A stretch of DNA of 64,000 nt from Streptomonospora mangrovi (GCF_027604915.1 NZ_JAJAQC010000033.1:20802-84801); one strand, 5' to 3'; shown: positions 35,306 through 44,334, counted from the stretch's first letter. Program-made: numbers and translations. The notes: generated from the letters alone by a model not told the origin.

Positions 35306-35589
35306 ATCCGTCAAGCGTAGTCGCCCGGCCCGGCCCGGGTTGAGCCGTCCGCGCGAGCGGACATCGGCCCCCCCGGGGCGGGCGGCTGAGGCGGCAGCGG
35401 GGCGGCAACGGGGGCGGCGACGGCAGCGGATGCCTGAGGCGGCCGAGCATCACCACTCGGGGCGAATGCCCGAGGTCGCGACGGCGGTGGCGGCGAGAGC
35501 GGCGACGGCAGCGGGCCGCCGGCCCGCCCCGAAACGCCTCGCCACCCGGGGCCTGGACGCCGGTTCCACCGCGATGTAGCGTGCGTCAC

Positions 35590-35603
35590 GTTAATCGAAT
35601 AAC
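35590..35603. promoter_or_regulatory. AT-rich operator-like palindrome
   Basis: GTTAATCGAATAAC is palindromic except for its middle (GTTAnTCGAnTAAC) and forms an isolated AT-rich patch about 230 bp before the transporter. It is a candidate regulator site for the transporter-sulfatase pair. Confidence 0.45.
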
Positions 35604-35783
35604 ACGATCTCGGATGCCCGTCCGGAGCCCGTCCGGAACCCCCCGGGCGTCGGCCGCGCGGGTCCCCTCAGGGCGGCGGACCGCCCCTCCCTCCGGGGCG
35701 CCCGCCCTCCCCCTCGGGGCACCCGCCCTCCCCCGGCGGCGCGGGGCACGGCGCCCTCGTCCGGCCCGGCGCCACCCCCGAAC

Positions 35784-35826
35784 GCCGAACGAAGAAGGCC
35801 GTCACAGCAAGCCGAACGAAGAAGGC
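35784..35826. repeat. 16-bp direct repeat containing the ribosome-binding site
   Basis: GCCGAACGAAGAAGGC occurs exactly twice, at 35784-35799 and 35811-35826, with a 27-bp period. The second copy supplies the GAAGAAGG site just before the ATG at 35831. A small duplication seems to have copied the translation signal. Confidence 0.8.
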
Positions 35827-35830
35827 TGAC

Positions 35831-37195
35831 ATGACGACACGCCCGACCGACGACCCGCCCCGCCAACCCATGCGCAAGGTCATCGCCGCCAGCCTCTCCG
35901 GCGCGCTGCTGGAGTGGTACGACTTCAACCTCTACGGGCTCTCGGCCGCGCTCGTCTTCAACCGCCTCTTCTTCCCCGACGCCGATCCGCTGATCGGCAC
36001 GCTGCTCTCGCTCGCCACCTTCGGCGTGGGGTTCGTGTCGCGGCCCATCGGCGCCCTCCTCTTCGGCCACCTGGGCGACCGTGTCGGGCGCAAGCAGATC
36101 CTCGTCGCCACCATGATGATCATCGGCGGCGCGACGTTCCTCATCGGCCTGCTGCCCGACTACAACACCATCGGCGTGTGGGCGCCGATCCTGCTGGTCA
36201 CCCTCCGCCTGGTCCAGGGGCTCGGCCTGGGCGGGGAGTTCGGCGGCGCCTCCCTCCTCACCGTCGAGCACGCGCCCCGCCACAGCCGGGGGTTCTGGGG
36301 CAGCCTGCCCCAGACCGGCGGCCCCATCGGGTACCTGATCGCCGTCGCCGTGGTCAGCCTGTTCGCGCTGCTCCCCGAGGACGACTTCCTGAGCTGGGGC
36401 TGGCGGGTGCCGTTCCTGCTCAGCGCGGTGCTGCTGGTGGTGGGGCTGCTCGTGCGGCTCAAGATCGAGGAGACGCCCGCGTTCCACCGGGTCAAGGCGG
36501 CCGACGCCCAGGTCCGCGTCCCGCTGCTGACGGCGCTGCGCCGCTACCCGCGCAGCATCGCCGTGGGGTTCGGCGCGCGCCTCGGCGAGGCGGGGACCTC
36601 CCAGATCTACCAGCCCTTCGCCATCAGCTTCGTCACCACCAGCCTGGGGTTCAGCCAGGGCGTGGCGCTGACCGGCGTGGTGCTGTACAACCTTCTCGGC
36701 CTGGCGCTGATGCCGGTGGCCGGGGCGATCTCCGACCGGGTGGGGCGGCGCCCGCTGTACCTGGCGGGCGGCGTGATCGTGGCGCTGACCGCCTTCCCCT
36801 ACTTCTGGCTGCTGGAGATGGGCAGCACGTGGTGGGCGTGGACGGCGATGGCGCTGGCCACCCTCGGCGGCGCGGTGTGCATGTCGAGCCTCCAGGCCAC
36901 CCTGTTCACCGAGATGTTCGGCGTGCGGGTGCGCTACTCGGGCATGTCGTTCGCCTACCAGACCTCCGCCATGGTCGCCGGGTTCGTCCCGGCCGCGGCG
37001 ACGTCGCTGCTGGTGGCCTTCGACGGCGCGACCTGGCCGGTGGCGCTGCTGGTAGTGGGCCTGGGCGCGGTGTCGGTGGTCTCCACGCTGTTCATGCGCG
37101 AGACGCGGCACGTCGACACCGCCGAACTGGAGGCGGCCACGGGCGGCGGCGCGCCGGGCGCGGACAACCGAGCGGACAGCCGCGCGGACGACTGA
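35831..37195 (+). CDS. MHS-family major facilitator transporter
   Basis: A 454-residue inner-membrane proton symporter with 12 predicted helices. The start of helix 1 (SLSGALLEWYDFNLYGLSAA), the loop GHLGDRVGRKQILV and RLVQGLGLGGEFGGA are diagnostic of the metabolite:H+ symporter group (ProP, KgtP, ShiA). Substrates of the group are organic acids, betaines or osmolytes. An adjacent sulfatase 86 bp downstream suggests import of a sulfate ester or uptake of its product. Upstream lie a palindrome and a duplicated ribosome-binding site. Confidence 0.9.
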   Translation: MTTRPTDDPPRQPMRKVIAASLSGALLEWYDFNLYGLSAALVFNRLFFPDADPLIGTLLSLATFGVGFVSRPIGALLFGHLGDRVGRKQILVATMMIIGGATFLIGLLPDYNTIGVWAPILLVTLRLVQGLGLGGEFGGASLLTVEHAPRHSRGFWGSLPQTGGPIGYLIAVAVVSLFALLPEDDFLSWGWRVPFLLSAVLLVVGLLVRLKIEETPAFHRVKAADAQVRVPLLTALRRYPRSIAVGFGARLGEAGTSQIYQPFAISFVTTSLGFSQGVALTGVVLYNLLGLALMPVAGAISDRVGRRPLYLAGGVIVALTAFPYFWLLEMGSTWWAWTAMALATLGGAVCMSSLQATLFTEMFGVRVRYSGMSFAYQTSAMVAGFVPAAATSLLVAFDGATWPVALLVVGLGAVSVVSTLFMRETRHVDTAELEAATGGGAPGADNRADSRADD

Positions 37196-37281
37196 GCCGA
37201 GGACCGAGCGCCCCGCGGCACGCGGGCGGCGCACGCACAGGACACGGGAACGGACGGAAACGGCGAGGGGGACGCGGACCG

Positions 37282-38658
37282 ATGGCGGACACGGCGGACG
37301 GCCGGGGCACGGCGGGCACGACAGGACGGGAGGGCTCCGGCCGGGGCGGTCGGCACCCCAACGTGGTCGTCTTCTTCACCGACCAGCAGCGGTGGGACAC
37401 CACCGGCGTGCACGGCAACCCGCTCGGCCTGACGCCCAACTTCGACCGGATGGCCGCCGAGGGCGTCCACGTGGCCAACTCCTTCACCTGCCAGCCGGTG
37501 TGCGCGCCCTCGCGCGCCTCGCTCCAGACCGGGCGCTACCCGGCGCAGACCGGCGTCTACCGCAACAACATCCCGCTGCCCGAGGACGCCCCGACCCTGG
37601 CGCACCACTTCGCCGCCGCCGGATACGACACCGGCTACATCGGCAAGTGGCACCTGGCCGACACCGACGTGGCCGGTCCGGTGCGGCCCGAGCAGCGCGG
37701 CGGCTACCGCGACTGGCTGGCGGCCAACCTGCTGGAGTTCACCTCCGACGCCTACGAGACCACCCTCTACGACGCCGACGGCCGGGCGCACGACCTCGCG
37801 GGCTACCGCGCCGACGCGCTCACCGACGCCGCGATCGACTACGCCACGCGCGAGCGCCGCAACCCGTTCTTCCTGTTCCTGTCCTACCTGGAACCGCACC
37901 ACCAGAACCAGCGCGACGACTACCCGGCGCCCGAGGGCTACGGCGAGCGGTACGCGGGCGGCTGGACGCCCGGCGACCTCGCCGCGCTCGGCGGCAACGC
38001 CGCCGAGCACCTGGGCGGCTACTACGGGATGGTCCGGCGGCTGGACGAGTGCCTGGGGCGGCTGCTGGCGGCGCTGGAGGAGCACGGGCTGGCCGAGGAC
38101 ACCGTGGTGCTCTACACCTCCGACCACGGGTGCCATTTCAAAACCCGCAACAGCGAGTACAAGCGCAGTTGCCACGACGCCTCGATCCGGGTGCCCACGG
38201 CCCTGCGCGGGCCGGGGCTGGGCACCGGGCGGCCGATCACCCGACTGGTCAACCACATCGACCTGCCGCCGACGCTGCTTGACGCCGCCGGTCTGCCGGT
38301 TCCGGCGGACATGCACGGCCGGTCGCTGCTGCCGCTGGTGCGCGGCGCCCCCGACGACCGGCCCGACGACGTGCTGGTGCAGGTCAGCGAGTCGGAGGTG
38401 GGGCGCGCGCTGCGCACCCCGCGCTGGAAGTACGGCGTGGTGGCCCCGCACGCCGACGGCTGGGACGACCCGGCCGCCGACGAGTACGTGGAGACCTACC
38501 TCTACGACCTTGAGACCGACCCCGACGAGCTGCGCAACCTCGTCGCCGACCCCGGCGCCCGGGAGGCCCTGCCCCCGCTGCGCCGCCGCCTTGTGGAGCG
38601 GCTGGCCGAGACCGGCGAGCACCCGGTGATCCGACCTGCTCCGGCGTCGGCGCCGTGA
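37282..38658 (+). CDS. type I sulfatase (formylglycine-dependent)
   Basis: A 458-residue sulfatase that hydrolyses a sulfate ester. Cys74 in C74-A-P-S-R78 is the residue converted to formylglycine, so an FGE activating enzyme must be encoded elsewhere. Other metal or substrate residues lie in FFTDQQRWDT, GYIGKWHLAD and YTSDHGCHFK. There is no signal peptide, so it is cytoplasmic and its substrate would be imported, probably by the upstream MHS transporter. The start is ATG 37282. Choline-sulfatase and aryl-sulfatase roles cannot be separated from sequence. Confidence 0.9.
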   Translation: MADTADGRGTAGTTGREGSGRGGRHPNVVVFFTDQQRWDTTGVHGNPLGLTPNFDRMAAEGVHVANSFTCQPVCAPSRASLQTGRYPAQTGVYRNNIPLPEDAPTLAHHFAAAGYDTGYIGKWHLADTDVAGPVRPEQRGGYRDWLAANLLEFTSDAYETTLYDADGRAHDLAGYRADALTDAAIDYATRERRNPFFLFLSYLEPHHQNQRDDYPAPEGYGERYAGGWTPGDLAALGGNAAEHLGGYYGMVRRLDECLGRLLAALEEHGLAEDTVVLYTSDHGCHFKTRNSEYKRSCHDASIRVPTALRGPGLGTGRPITRLVNHIDLPPTLLDAAGLPVPADMHGRSLLPLVRGAPDDRPDDVLVQVSESEVGRALRTPRWKYGVVAPHADGWDDPAADEYVETYLYDLETDPDELRNLVADPGAREALPPLRRRLVERLAETGEHPVIRPAPASAP

Positions 38659-38727
38659 GGGCGTGGGCCGGTGGGGCGGTGGGGCGGCGGGCGCGGTCGG
38701 TAACGGGCACGGCGGTGGGGCGGCTCG

Positions 38728-38798
38728 CGGCCGGCTGCGCCGTCCCGGCCGGCTGCGCTGCCCGGCCGGCTGCTCCGTCCCGGCTAACCGCTCCGTCC
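38728..38798. repeat. four imperfect 17-18-bp tandem repeats
   Basis: Units beginning CGGCCGGCTGC (38728, 38746, 38763) and a diverged CGGCTAACCGC (38781) follow each other. The last overlaps the 3' end of the DUF523-DUF1722 gene, so repeat expansion may have reshaped its C-terminus. Confidence 0.65.
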
Positions 38799-39776
38799 GG
38801 CGAGCGCGGTGCGCGGCAGCGCGTCGGCGGGGAAGGGCGCCAGGTAGGTCTGCCGGGCGGCCCACTCCACGCCCTCGGCCGCGCAAAGGCGGCGGATCAG
38901 CGCCGCCGGGACGCCGAGGGGGAGGTCGCCGCGCCGGTAGCGCTCGACGGCGTCGAGCACCTCGCGCCGTGCGGTGTCGTCCAGCAGGCCGCTGACCATG
39001 CCGAAGGCGTGCTGGAGCGCGTTGGCGTGCGTGCCGGGGGTGGTGGGCCGCTCCAGCGCGCGGGTGAAGGCGGCGGTGTAGTCGCGTTCGACCTCGGCGC
39101 GCGGCCGGTCACCCGCCCGTGCGGCCACGCGGCCCGCCGCGCGGTAGCCCTCGGGCGAGTGCGCCATCAACTGGAGCTTGTGGCGGGCGTGGAAGGCGAC
39201 GAGATCGCGGGGCCGCCACGCGCCGCCGTCCGCGTCCTCGTCCGCGTCGGCCGCACCGCCCCCACGGCCCGTGTCCGCCGCACTCCTCGTGTCCTCGGGC
39301 ACCCCCTCGAACAGGGCGCGCAGCCGGGCGCGGGCGAACACCCGCTCCACGAAGTGCTCCCGCAGAGTGTCGTCGGTGAGCCGCCCCGCCTCCTCCACCG
39401 GCAGGTCGGGCCGAAGCTCGGCAAGCCGCGACGCGAACGCTCCGCCCCCGTCCACCACCACGCAGCCGTCGAGCCGCCCCAGCACGGCACGGCGGCGGCC
39501 GTCCCGCTCGCCCGCATCCCGCGAGCCCGCCGCGTCCCCCTCCCCCTGCGCCCCCGCGCGGGAGGTGCCAAGCCCGATCTCGGCCTCGGGGCGGATCGGC
39601 ACCCGGTCGAGGTGGCGGTCCAGCGCCTCGGTGAGGAGGCGAAGACCCGCCGCGCCACCGTCCGGGCGCGCGCGGGCGGCGAGCAGGCGGGCGGGGACCC
39701 CGATCCGGGGCCGGGTGCGGGGGTCGGGGAGGCCGGAACCGGAGGGGGCGTCCGGGCGGGCGGCGGCGGGGTCCAT
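38784..39776 (-). CDS. DUF523 (TudS-like, degenerate) - DUF1722 fusion
   Basis: A 330-residue two-domain protein. The C-terminal part is a clear DUF1722/YbgA domain (AFHARHKLQLMAHSPEGYR, through TYLAPFP). The N-terminal part follows DUF523, the family of the Fe-S thiouracil desulfidase TudS (DRVPIRPEAEIGLG...), but the cysteines that bind the [4Fe-4S] cluster are missing: the usual CPE is RPE, and the usual SPSCG is replaced by LDGC. A Ser/Gly/Arg-rich insert lies between. It has probably lost desulfidase chemistry. The start at ATG 39776 is uncertain; an upstream ATG near 39816 is possible. It is divergent from the photolyase gene, a common association for YbgA-type proteins. Confidence 0.78.
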   Translation of the reverse strand: MDPAAARPDAPSGSGLPDPRTRPRIGVPARLLAARARPDGGAAGLRLLTEALDRHLDRVPIRPEAEIGLGTSRAGAQGEGDAAGSRDAGERDGRRRAVLGRLDGCVVVDGGGAFASRLAELRPDLPVEEAGRLTDDTLREHFVERVFARARLRALFEGVPEDTRSAADTGRGGGAADADEDADGGAWRPRDLVAFHARHKLQLMAHSPEGYRAAGRVAARAGDRPRAEVERDYTAAFTRALERPTTPGTHANALQHAFGMVSGLLDDTARREVLDAVERYRRGDLPLGVPAALIRRLCAAEGVEWAARQTYLAPFPADALPRTALAGRSG

Positions 39777-39826
39777 GTCGGCGGCCCTACCCGCTCTGAC
39801 CTGCCCGAACCTTGACATCACCGGGG

Positions 39827-39842
39827 GTAGTGTCGCCACTAC
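39827..39842. promoter_or_regulatory. inverted repeat in the photolyase control region
   Basis: GTAGTGTCGCCACTAC has perfect 6-bp arms around TCGC. It lies 37 bp before the photolyase start and 10 bp downstream of a perfect TTGACA (39812-39817), so it would overlap the promoter. The regulator is unknown. Confidence 0.4.
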
Positions 39843-39878
39843 ACCCGCCCGTTGCCGAGGGACGGAGGAGGCCCGCCC

Positions 39879-41192
39879 GTGCGGCCGACCATCGTGCTGT
39901 TCACCCGCGACCTGCGCACGCACGACCATCCCGCGCTGGCGGCCGCCGAGGAGCGCGGCGGCGGCGTGGTGCCGCTCTTCGTGCTCGACCCCACCGTGCT
40001 CACCCGCTCGGCGCGCAACCGGATCGCCTACCTGCGCGAGGCCCTGGCCGACCTCCGGGACGGCCTGCGCGCGGTGGGCGCCGACCTCGTGGTGCGCTCC
40101 GGCGACACCGTCGCCGAGACGGTGCGGGTGGCGCGGGCGGTGGAGGCCGAGCGCGTGCACCTCAGCGCCGACGTCAGCGCCTTCGCCGCCGACCGCGCCC
40201 GCCGCCTGCGTGCCGCCGGTGCGCGGGAGCGGTTCGCCGTCGCGGAGTTCCCCGGCGTCACCGTGGTGCCGCCCGGCGGACTGGTACCGGCGACCGGCGA
40301 CCACTACAAGGTGTTCACCCCCTACTGGCGGGCGTGGGAGGCGCGCCCGTGGCGCCGCGCCGAGCGCCCGCCGCGTCGGCTCGGCCCCCTGCCCGAAGGG
40401 CTGGACGCGGGCGCGCTGCCCGGCGAGGAGTGCGTGGAGCGGGGCACCGGGCGGCTGTCCCCGCGCCGGATCCGCGGCGGCGAGGGCGCCGCGCGCGAGC
40501 GGATGCGCCGGTGGCTGCGCGGCGGCTGCTCCGGCTACGGCGAGGACCACGACGACCTCGCCGCCGACGCGACCTCCCGCCTCAGCGCCGACCTGCGGTT
40601 CGGCTGCCTGTCGCCGCTGGAACTGGCGCGCGCCGCCCGCGAACGCGGCGGCTGCGACCCCTTCGTGCGGCAACTGGCCTGGCGCGACTTCCACCACCAG
40701 GTGTGCGCGGCCTTCCCGCTGCTGGCCCGGCGCGACTACCGGCCGCGCGACACCCGCTGGCGCGACGACGACGCCGCGTTCGCCGCCTGGTGCGAGGGCC
40801 GCACCGGGGTCCCGGTCGTCGACGCGGGCATGCGCCAACTGCTGGAGGAGGGGTTCATGCACAACCGCGCCCGCCTCATCACGGCCGCGTTCCTGACCCG
40901 CGAACTGCGGGTGCACTGGCGGCGCGGCGGCGACCACTTCCACGCGCTGCTGACCGACGGCGACATCGCCGACAACTACGGCAACTGGCAGTGGGTTGCG
41001 GGCACCGGCAACGACACCCGGCCCAACCGCTCATTCAACGTTTTGCGGCAGTCGCGCCGGTTCGACCCCCGGGGCGACTACATCCGGCGGTACGTGGCGG
41101 AGCTGGCCGACGTCCCGGCCCCGCGGATCCACGCGCCGTGGGAGTCGGCCCGGCCCGCGTCGGGCTACCCGGAACCGCTGTTCGACGTGTGA
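39879..41192 (+). CDS. phr: deoxyribodipyrimidine photolyase
   Basis: A 437-residue light-dependent DNA repair enzyme that splits cyclobutane pyrimidine dimers. N-terminal photolyase domain (IVLFTRDLRTHDHPALAAA) and C-terminal FAD domain with ADNYGNWQWVAGTGNDTRP and RSFN, the typical CPD photolyase signature. Starts at GTG 39879 with GGAGGAGG 7 nt before it; an earlier in-frame ATG has no such site. The photolyase and the DUF1722 gene are divergent. A cryptochrome role is unlikely given the conserved repair-type motifs. Confidence 0.92.
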   Translation: MRPTIVLFTRDLRTHDHPALAAAEERGGGVVPLFVLDPTVLTRSARNRIAYLREALADLRDGLRAVGADLVVRSGDTVAETVRVARAVEAERVHLSADVSAFAADRARRLRAAGARERFAVAEFPGVTVVPPGGLVPATGDHYKVFTPYWRAWEARPWRRAERPPRRLGPLPEGLDAGALPGEECVERGTGRLSPRRIRGGEGAARERMRRWLRGGCSGYGEDHDDLAADATSRLSADLRFGCLSPLELARAARERGGCDPFVRQLAWRDFHHQVCAAFPLLARRDYRPRDTRWRDDDAAFAAWCEGRTGVPVVDAGMRQLLEEGFMHNRARLITAAFLTRELRVHWRRGGDHFHALLTDGDIADNYGNWQWVAGTGNDTRPNRSFNVLRQSRRFDPRGDYIRRYVAELADVPAPRIHAPWESARPASGYPEPLFDV

Positions 41193-41237
41193 GGGCGGCC
41201 CCGCCGCCGCCCGGGGAGTCCCGTCCCGTATCGCCGA

Positions 41238-41266
41238 TTGACACCGCACCGCCGCCCATTTACCTT
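41238..41266 (+). promoter_or_regulatory. consensus promoter for the nitroreductase-hemerythrin gene
   Basis: A perfect -35 TTGACA (41238-41243), a 17-bp spacer and a -10 TACCTT (41261-41266). The predicted start near 41272 lies just before the operator-like repeat. Confidence 0.65.
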
Positions 41267-41277
41267 TCATCACCTAA

Positions 41278-41297
41278 TAGCTTTGCATCCAAAGATA
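41278..41297. promoter_or_regulatory. MarR-like operator between promoter and start codon
   Basis: TAGCTTTGCATCCAAAGATA is a 20-bp near-palindrome (7 of 8 arm positions paired around CATC). Placed directly downstream of the predicted transcription start, it is positioned for repression. No marR gene is in the window. Confidence 0.6.
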
Positions 41298-41311
41298 AAT
41301 GGACGGGCACC

Positions 41312-42280
41312 ATGACCGACATGTCTGACAGGACTGACGGGTCTAACGGGTCTGAGACCACGACGGAGGAACCGAGCCCCGCCGCCTTCAACCGGCGGGT
41401 CATCGCGGAGTTCCGGGCCAACGGCGGCGCGGTGGGCGGGATGTTCGCGGGGGCGCCGCTGGTGCTCCTCACCACCGCCGGGGCGCGGACCGGGCGGCCC
41501 CACACCAACCCCGCCGTGTACGCGCGCGACGGCGAGCGCCTGCTGGTGTTCGCCTCCAACGCCGGAGGCCCGCGCAACCCCGCCTGGTACCACAACCTGC
41601 TGGCCCACCCGCAGGTCACGGTGGAGATCGGCGACGGGCGCGGCGGGGTGGCGGTGCACGCGGCGCGCGCCGTGCCGCTCGACGGGGAGGAGCGCGACCG
41701 CCAGTACGCGCTCCAGGCCGAGCGCGACCCCGCGTTCGCCGCCTACCAGGACGCGACGGCGCGCACCATCCCGGTCGTGGCCCTGCACCTGCTCGACCTC
41801 ACCGGCGACCCCGAACGCGGCCGGGCCATCGGCGAGCAACTCAAGCGCCACCACGACGACCTGCGCGCCCAGGTCGGGCGGGTGCGCGCGGCCGTGGACC
41901 GCCGCCTCGCCGAGGGGGCGCCGGACACCGGCGCGAACGTCGCGGCGGCGGCCAGGCCGGAGGGCGGTGCCGACCTCATGGCGCACTGCCTGTCCCTGTG
42001 CGACGCGCTTGGCCTGCACCACATCCGCGAGGACGGCGCGTTCACCGCCTTCGAGGCGGCCTACCCCCACCTCCGCCCCGCCGTCACCCGCCTGCGCGCG
42101 GAGCACCGCGCGGTGGCCGACCTGCTCACCGACCTGCGCACCCTCCTCCGCGAGGACACCCCCACCCCCGACCTCCCGGCCCTGCGCGCCGACCTCGCCC
42201 GCATCGACGCCGAACTGGACCGCCACTTCACCTACGAGGAGGAGTCCCTACTCCCACCCCTGGGAGTCGCCACCCGCTAG
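41312..42280 (+). CDS. F420-dependent nitroreductase (Ddn-like) fused to hemerythrin domain
   Basis: A 322-residue two-domain protein. Residues about 25-160 match the deazaflavin-dependent nitroreductase/quinone reductase family (LLTTAGARTGRPHTNPAVYA, ASNAGGPRNPAWYHNLLAHP). Residues about 165-322 are a hemerythrin-like HHE domain (LKRHHDDLRAQV, CDALGLHHIREDGAFTAFE, RAEHRAV, HFTYEEESLLPPL) expected to bind a non-haem di-iron or oxygen species. The fusion suggests F420H2-driven reduction coupled to O2 or NO sensing or scavenging. It starts at ATG 41312 in a leader with a strong promoter and operator. Confidence 0.85.
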   Translation: MTDMSDRTDGSNGSETTTEEPSPAAFNRRVIAEFRANGGAVGGMFAGAPLVLLTTAGARTGRPHTNPAVYARDGERLLVFASNAGGPRNPAWYHNLLAHPQVTVEIGDGRGGVAVHAARAVPLDGEERDRQYALQAERDPAFAAYQDATARTIPVVALHLLDLTGDPERGRAIGEQLKRHHDDLRAQVGRVRAAVDRRLAEGAPDTGANVAAAARPEGGADLMAHCLSLCDALGLHHIREDGAFTAFEAAYPHLRPAVTRLRAEHRAVADLLTDLRTLLREDTPTPDLPALRADLARIDAELDRHFTYEEESLLPPLGVATR

Positions 42281-42537
42281 GCAGGAACGGCAAAGGGGCG
42301 GGGGGCCGCTGCGGCACATCACCGCGCCCCCGTCGCACACCCCCACCACCGGCCCGCGAACCGATGGCCGCCCGCTGCGACCCCGCCGCCTACTCCTCCG
42401 ACGTGGGATGTATACGGTAGCCGGGAGCGCGGCCGCCCCCTGAAGGGTGGCTGTCGCCGCACCCTGCCTTCCCCTCCCCCGTCCGTCGCTCCGCCCCTCT
42501 CGTCGTTCGTCCCGCCCGCAAGGAGGAACCAGCACCC

Positions 42538-44334
42538 ATGCCCATGTTCACCACCCGGCCCGAGCTGCGCGGGTCGTTCGGCATGGCCGCGTCGACCCAC
42601 TGGCTGGCCACCGGGGTCGCCATGTCGGTCCTGGAGCGCGGCGGCAACGCCTTCGACGCCGCCGTCGCCGCCGGGTTTACCCTCCAGGTGGTCGAGCCGC
42701 ACCTCAACGGGCCGGCGGGCGAGGTCCCCATCATCTTCCAGGCGGCCGGCGCCACCCCCACCGTGGTCTGCGGCCAGGGCCCCGCGCCCGCCGCCGCCAC
42801 CCCCGACGCCTTCGCCGGGCTCGACCGCATCCCCGGCAGCGGCGTGCTCCCGGCCTGCGTCCCCGGCGCGTTCGACGCCTGGCTGCTGCTGGCCCGCGAC
42901 CACGGCACCCTGCCACTGCGCGACCTGCTGGAACCGGCCATCGGCTACGCCCGGCGCGGATACCCCGTCACCCCCCACATCGTCGGCCACGTCACCGCCG
43001 TGCGGGAGGTCTTCACCCGGCACTGGCCCTCCTCGGCCGCGCTGTGGCTGTCGGGCGGCGCGCCGCCCGCGCTTGACTCCTTCCACACCAACCCCGCCCT
43101 CGCCGACACCTACGAGCGCGTCGTCACCGAGGCCGAGGCCGCCGGGAGCACCCGCGAGCAGCGCATCAACGCCGCCCGCCGCATCTGGCGCGAGGGCTTC
43201 GTCGCCGAGGCCATCAGCCGGTTCTGCGCCGAGCCCCGCCCCGACGGCGCCGGCACCCCGCGCCGGGCGCTGCTGACCGGCGACGACCTCGCCGCCTGGA
43301 GCGCCACCTACGAGGAGCCCGTCAGCCTGACCTACGCCGGCCGCACCGTGCACAAGACCGGCCCCTGGGGGCAGGGGCCGGTCTTCCTCCAGCAACTCCT
43401 CCTGCACGAGGCCCTGGGCACCGGCGCCGACGCGGAGTCGGGCGCGGCCGGCGTGCTCTCCGCCGAGTTCGTGCACCGGGTCGCCGAGGCCGCCAAACTC
43501 GCCTTCGCCGACCGTGAGGCGTGGTACGCCGACCCCGCGTTCGCCGACGTGCCGCTGGCCGACCTGCTCTCGCCCGCCTACGCCGCCGAGCGCGCGAAGC
43601 TGGTGGCCGCCGAGGCGTCGCGCGAACTGCGCCCCGGCTCCCCCGGCGGGCGCGCGCCCCACCTCACCGAACTGCGGCTCACCGGCACCACCCCGCTGCC
43701 GCTGGGCACCAGCGGCGAGCCGACCGTGGACCGCGCCGGCGAGCAGCGCGGCGACACCTGCCACCTCGACGTCGTGGACCGGCACGGCAACATGGTCGCG
43801 GCCACCCCCAGCGGCGGCTGGCTGGCCAGTTCGCCGGTGATCCCCGAACTGGGGTTCCCGCTGGGCACGCGCGGCCAGATGTTCTGGCTGGACCCGCGCT
43901 CCCCCAGCGTCATCGCGCCCGGCAAGCGCCCGCGCACCACCCTCACGCCCACGCTCGTCACCCAGGACGGCGAGGCCGTGCTGGCGTTCGGCACGCCCGG
44001 CGGCGACCAGCAGGACCAGTGGTCGCTGACGTACTTCCTGCGGCTGGTGCACGGCGGCATGGGCTTGCAGGAGGCGGTGGACGCGCCGATGTTCCACACC
44101 AACGGCCTGCCCAGCTCGTTCTACCCGCGCGAGATCTCGCCCGGCCAACTGGTGGTGGAGTCCCGCCTGGGCGAGGACGCCATCGCCGAACTGCGCCGGC
44201 GCGGGCACGACGTCGTGGTCTCCGACCCGTGGTCGCTGGGCCGCCTGTCGGCGGTGGCGCGCGACCCCGAGACGGGGGTCCTGCGCGCGGCGGCCAACCC
44301 GCGCGGTGCCCAGGGCTACGCGGCCGGACGCTGA
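42538..44334 (+). CDS. gamma-glutamyltransferase-family N-terminal nucleophile hydrolase
   Basis: A 598-residue protein of the gamma-glutamyltransferase fold, self-cleaved before the nucleophile. The catalytic Thr407 lies in GDTCHLDVVD, preceded by a large subunit (LERGGNAFDAAVAAGFTLQV) and followed by the small-subunit substrate region PSGGWLASS. No signal peptide is visible. It may be a glutathione or gamma-glutamyl hydrolase, or a related acylase. AAGGAGG lies about 11 nt before the ATG, which is a longer gap than usual. Confidence 0.88.
   Translation: MPMFTTRPELRGSFGMAASTHWLATGVAMSVLERGGNAFDAAVAAGFTLQVVEPHLNGPAGEVPIIFQAAGATPTVVCGQGPAPAAATPDAFAGLDRIPGSGVLPACVPGAFDAWLLLARDHGTLPLRDLLEPAIGYARRGYPVTPHIVGHVTAVREVFTRHWPSSAALWLSGGAPPALDSFHTNPALADTYERVVTEAEAAGSTREQRINAARRIWREGFVAEAISRFCAEPRPDGAGTPRRALLTGDDLAAWSATYEEPVSLTYAGRTVHKTGPWGQGPVFLQQLLLHEALGTGADAESGAAGVLSAEFVHRVAEAAKLAFADREAWYADPAFADVPLADLLSPAYAAERAKLVAAEASRELRPGSPGGRAPHLTELRLTGTTPLPLGTSGEPTVDRAGEQRGDTCHLDVVDRHGNMVAATPSGGWLASSPVIPELGFPLGTRGQMFWLDPRSPSVIAPGKRPRTTLTPTLVTQDGEAVLAFGTPGGDQQDQWSLTYFLRLVHGGMGLQEAVDAPMFHTNGLPSSFYPREISPGQLVVESRLGEDAIAELRRRGHDVVVSDPWSLGRLSAVARDPETGVLRAAANPRGAQGYAAGR

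Larger units (their letters stand above)
35306..35830. other. intergenic region upstream of the MHS transporter
   Basis: No gene was found in this stretch of about 520 bp. It holds the AT-rich palindrome at 35590-35603 and a duplicated ribosome-binding segment at 35784-35826 (separate entries). Most of the rest is GC-rich low-complexity sequence. Confidence 0.5.

Noticed and set aside
41050..41075. tRNA T-loop-like GGTTCGACCC
   Set aside because: It lies inside the photolyase coding sequence and no cloverleaf can be built around it.
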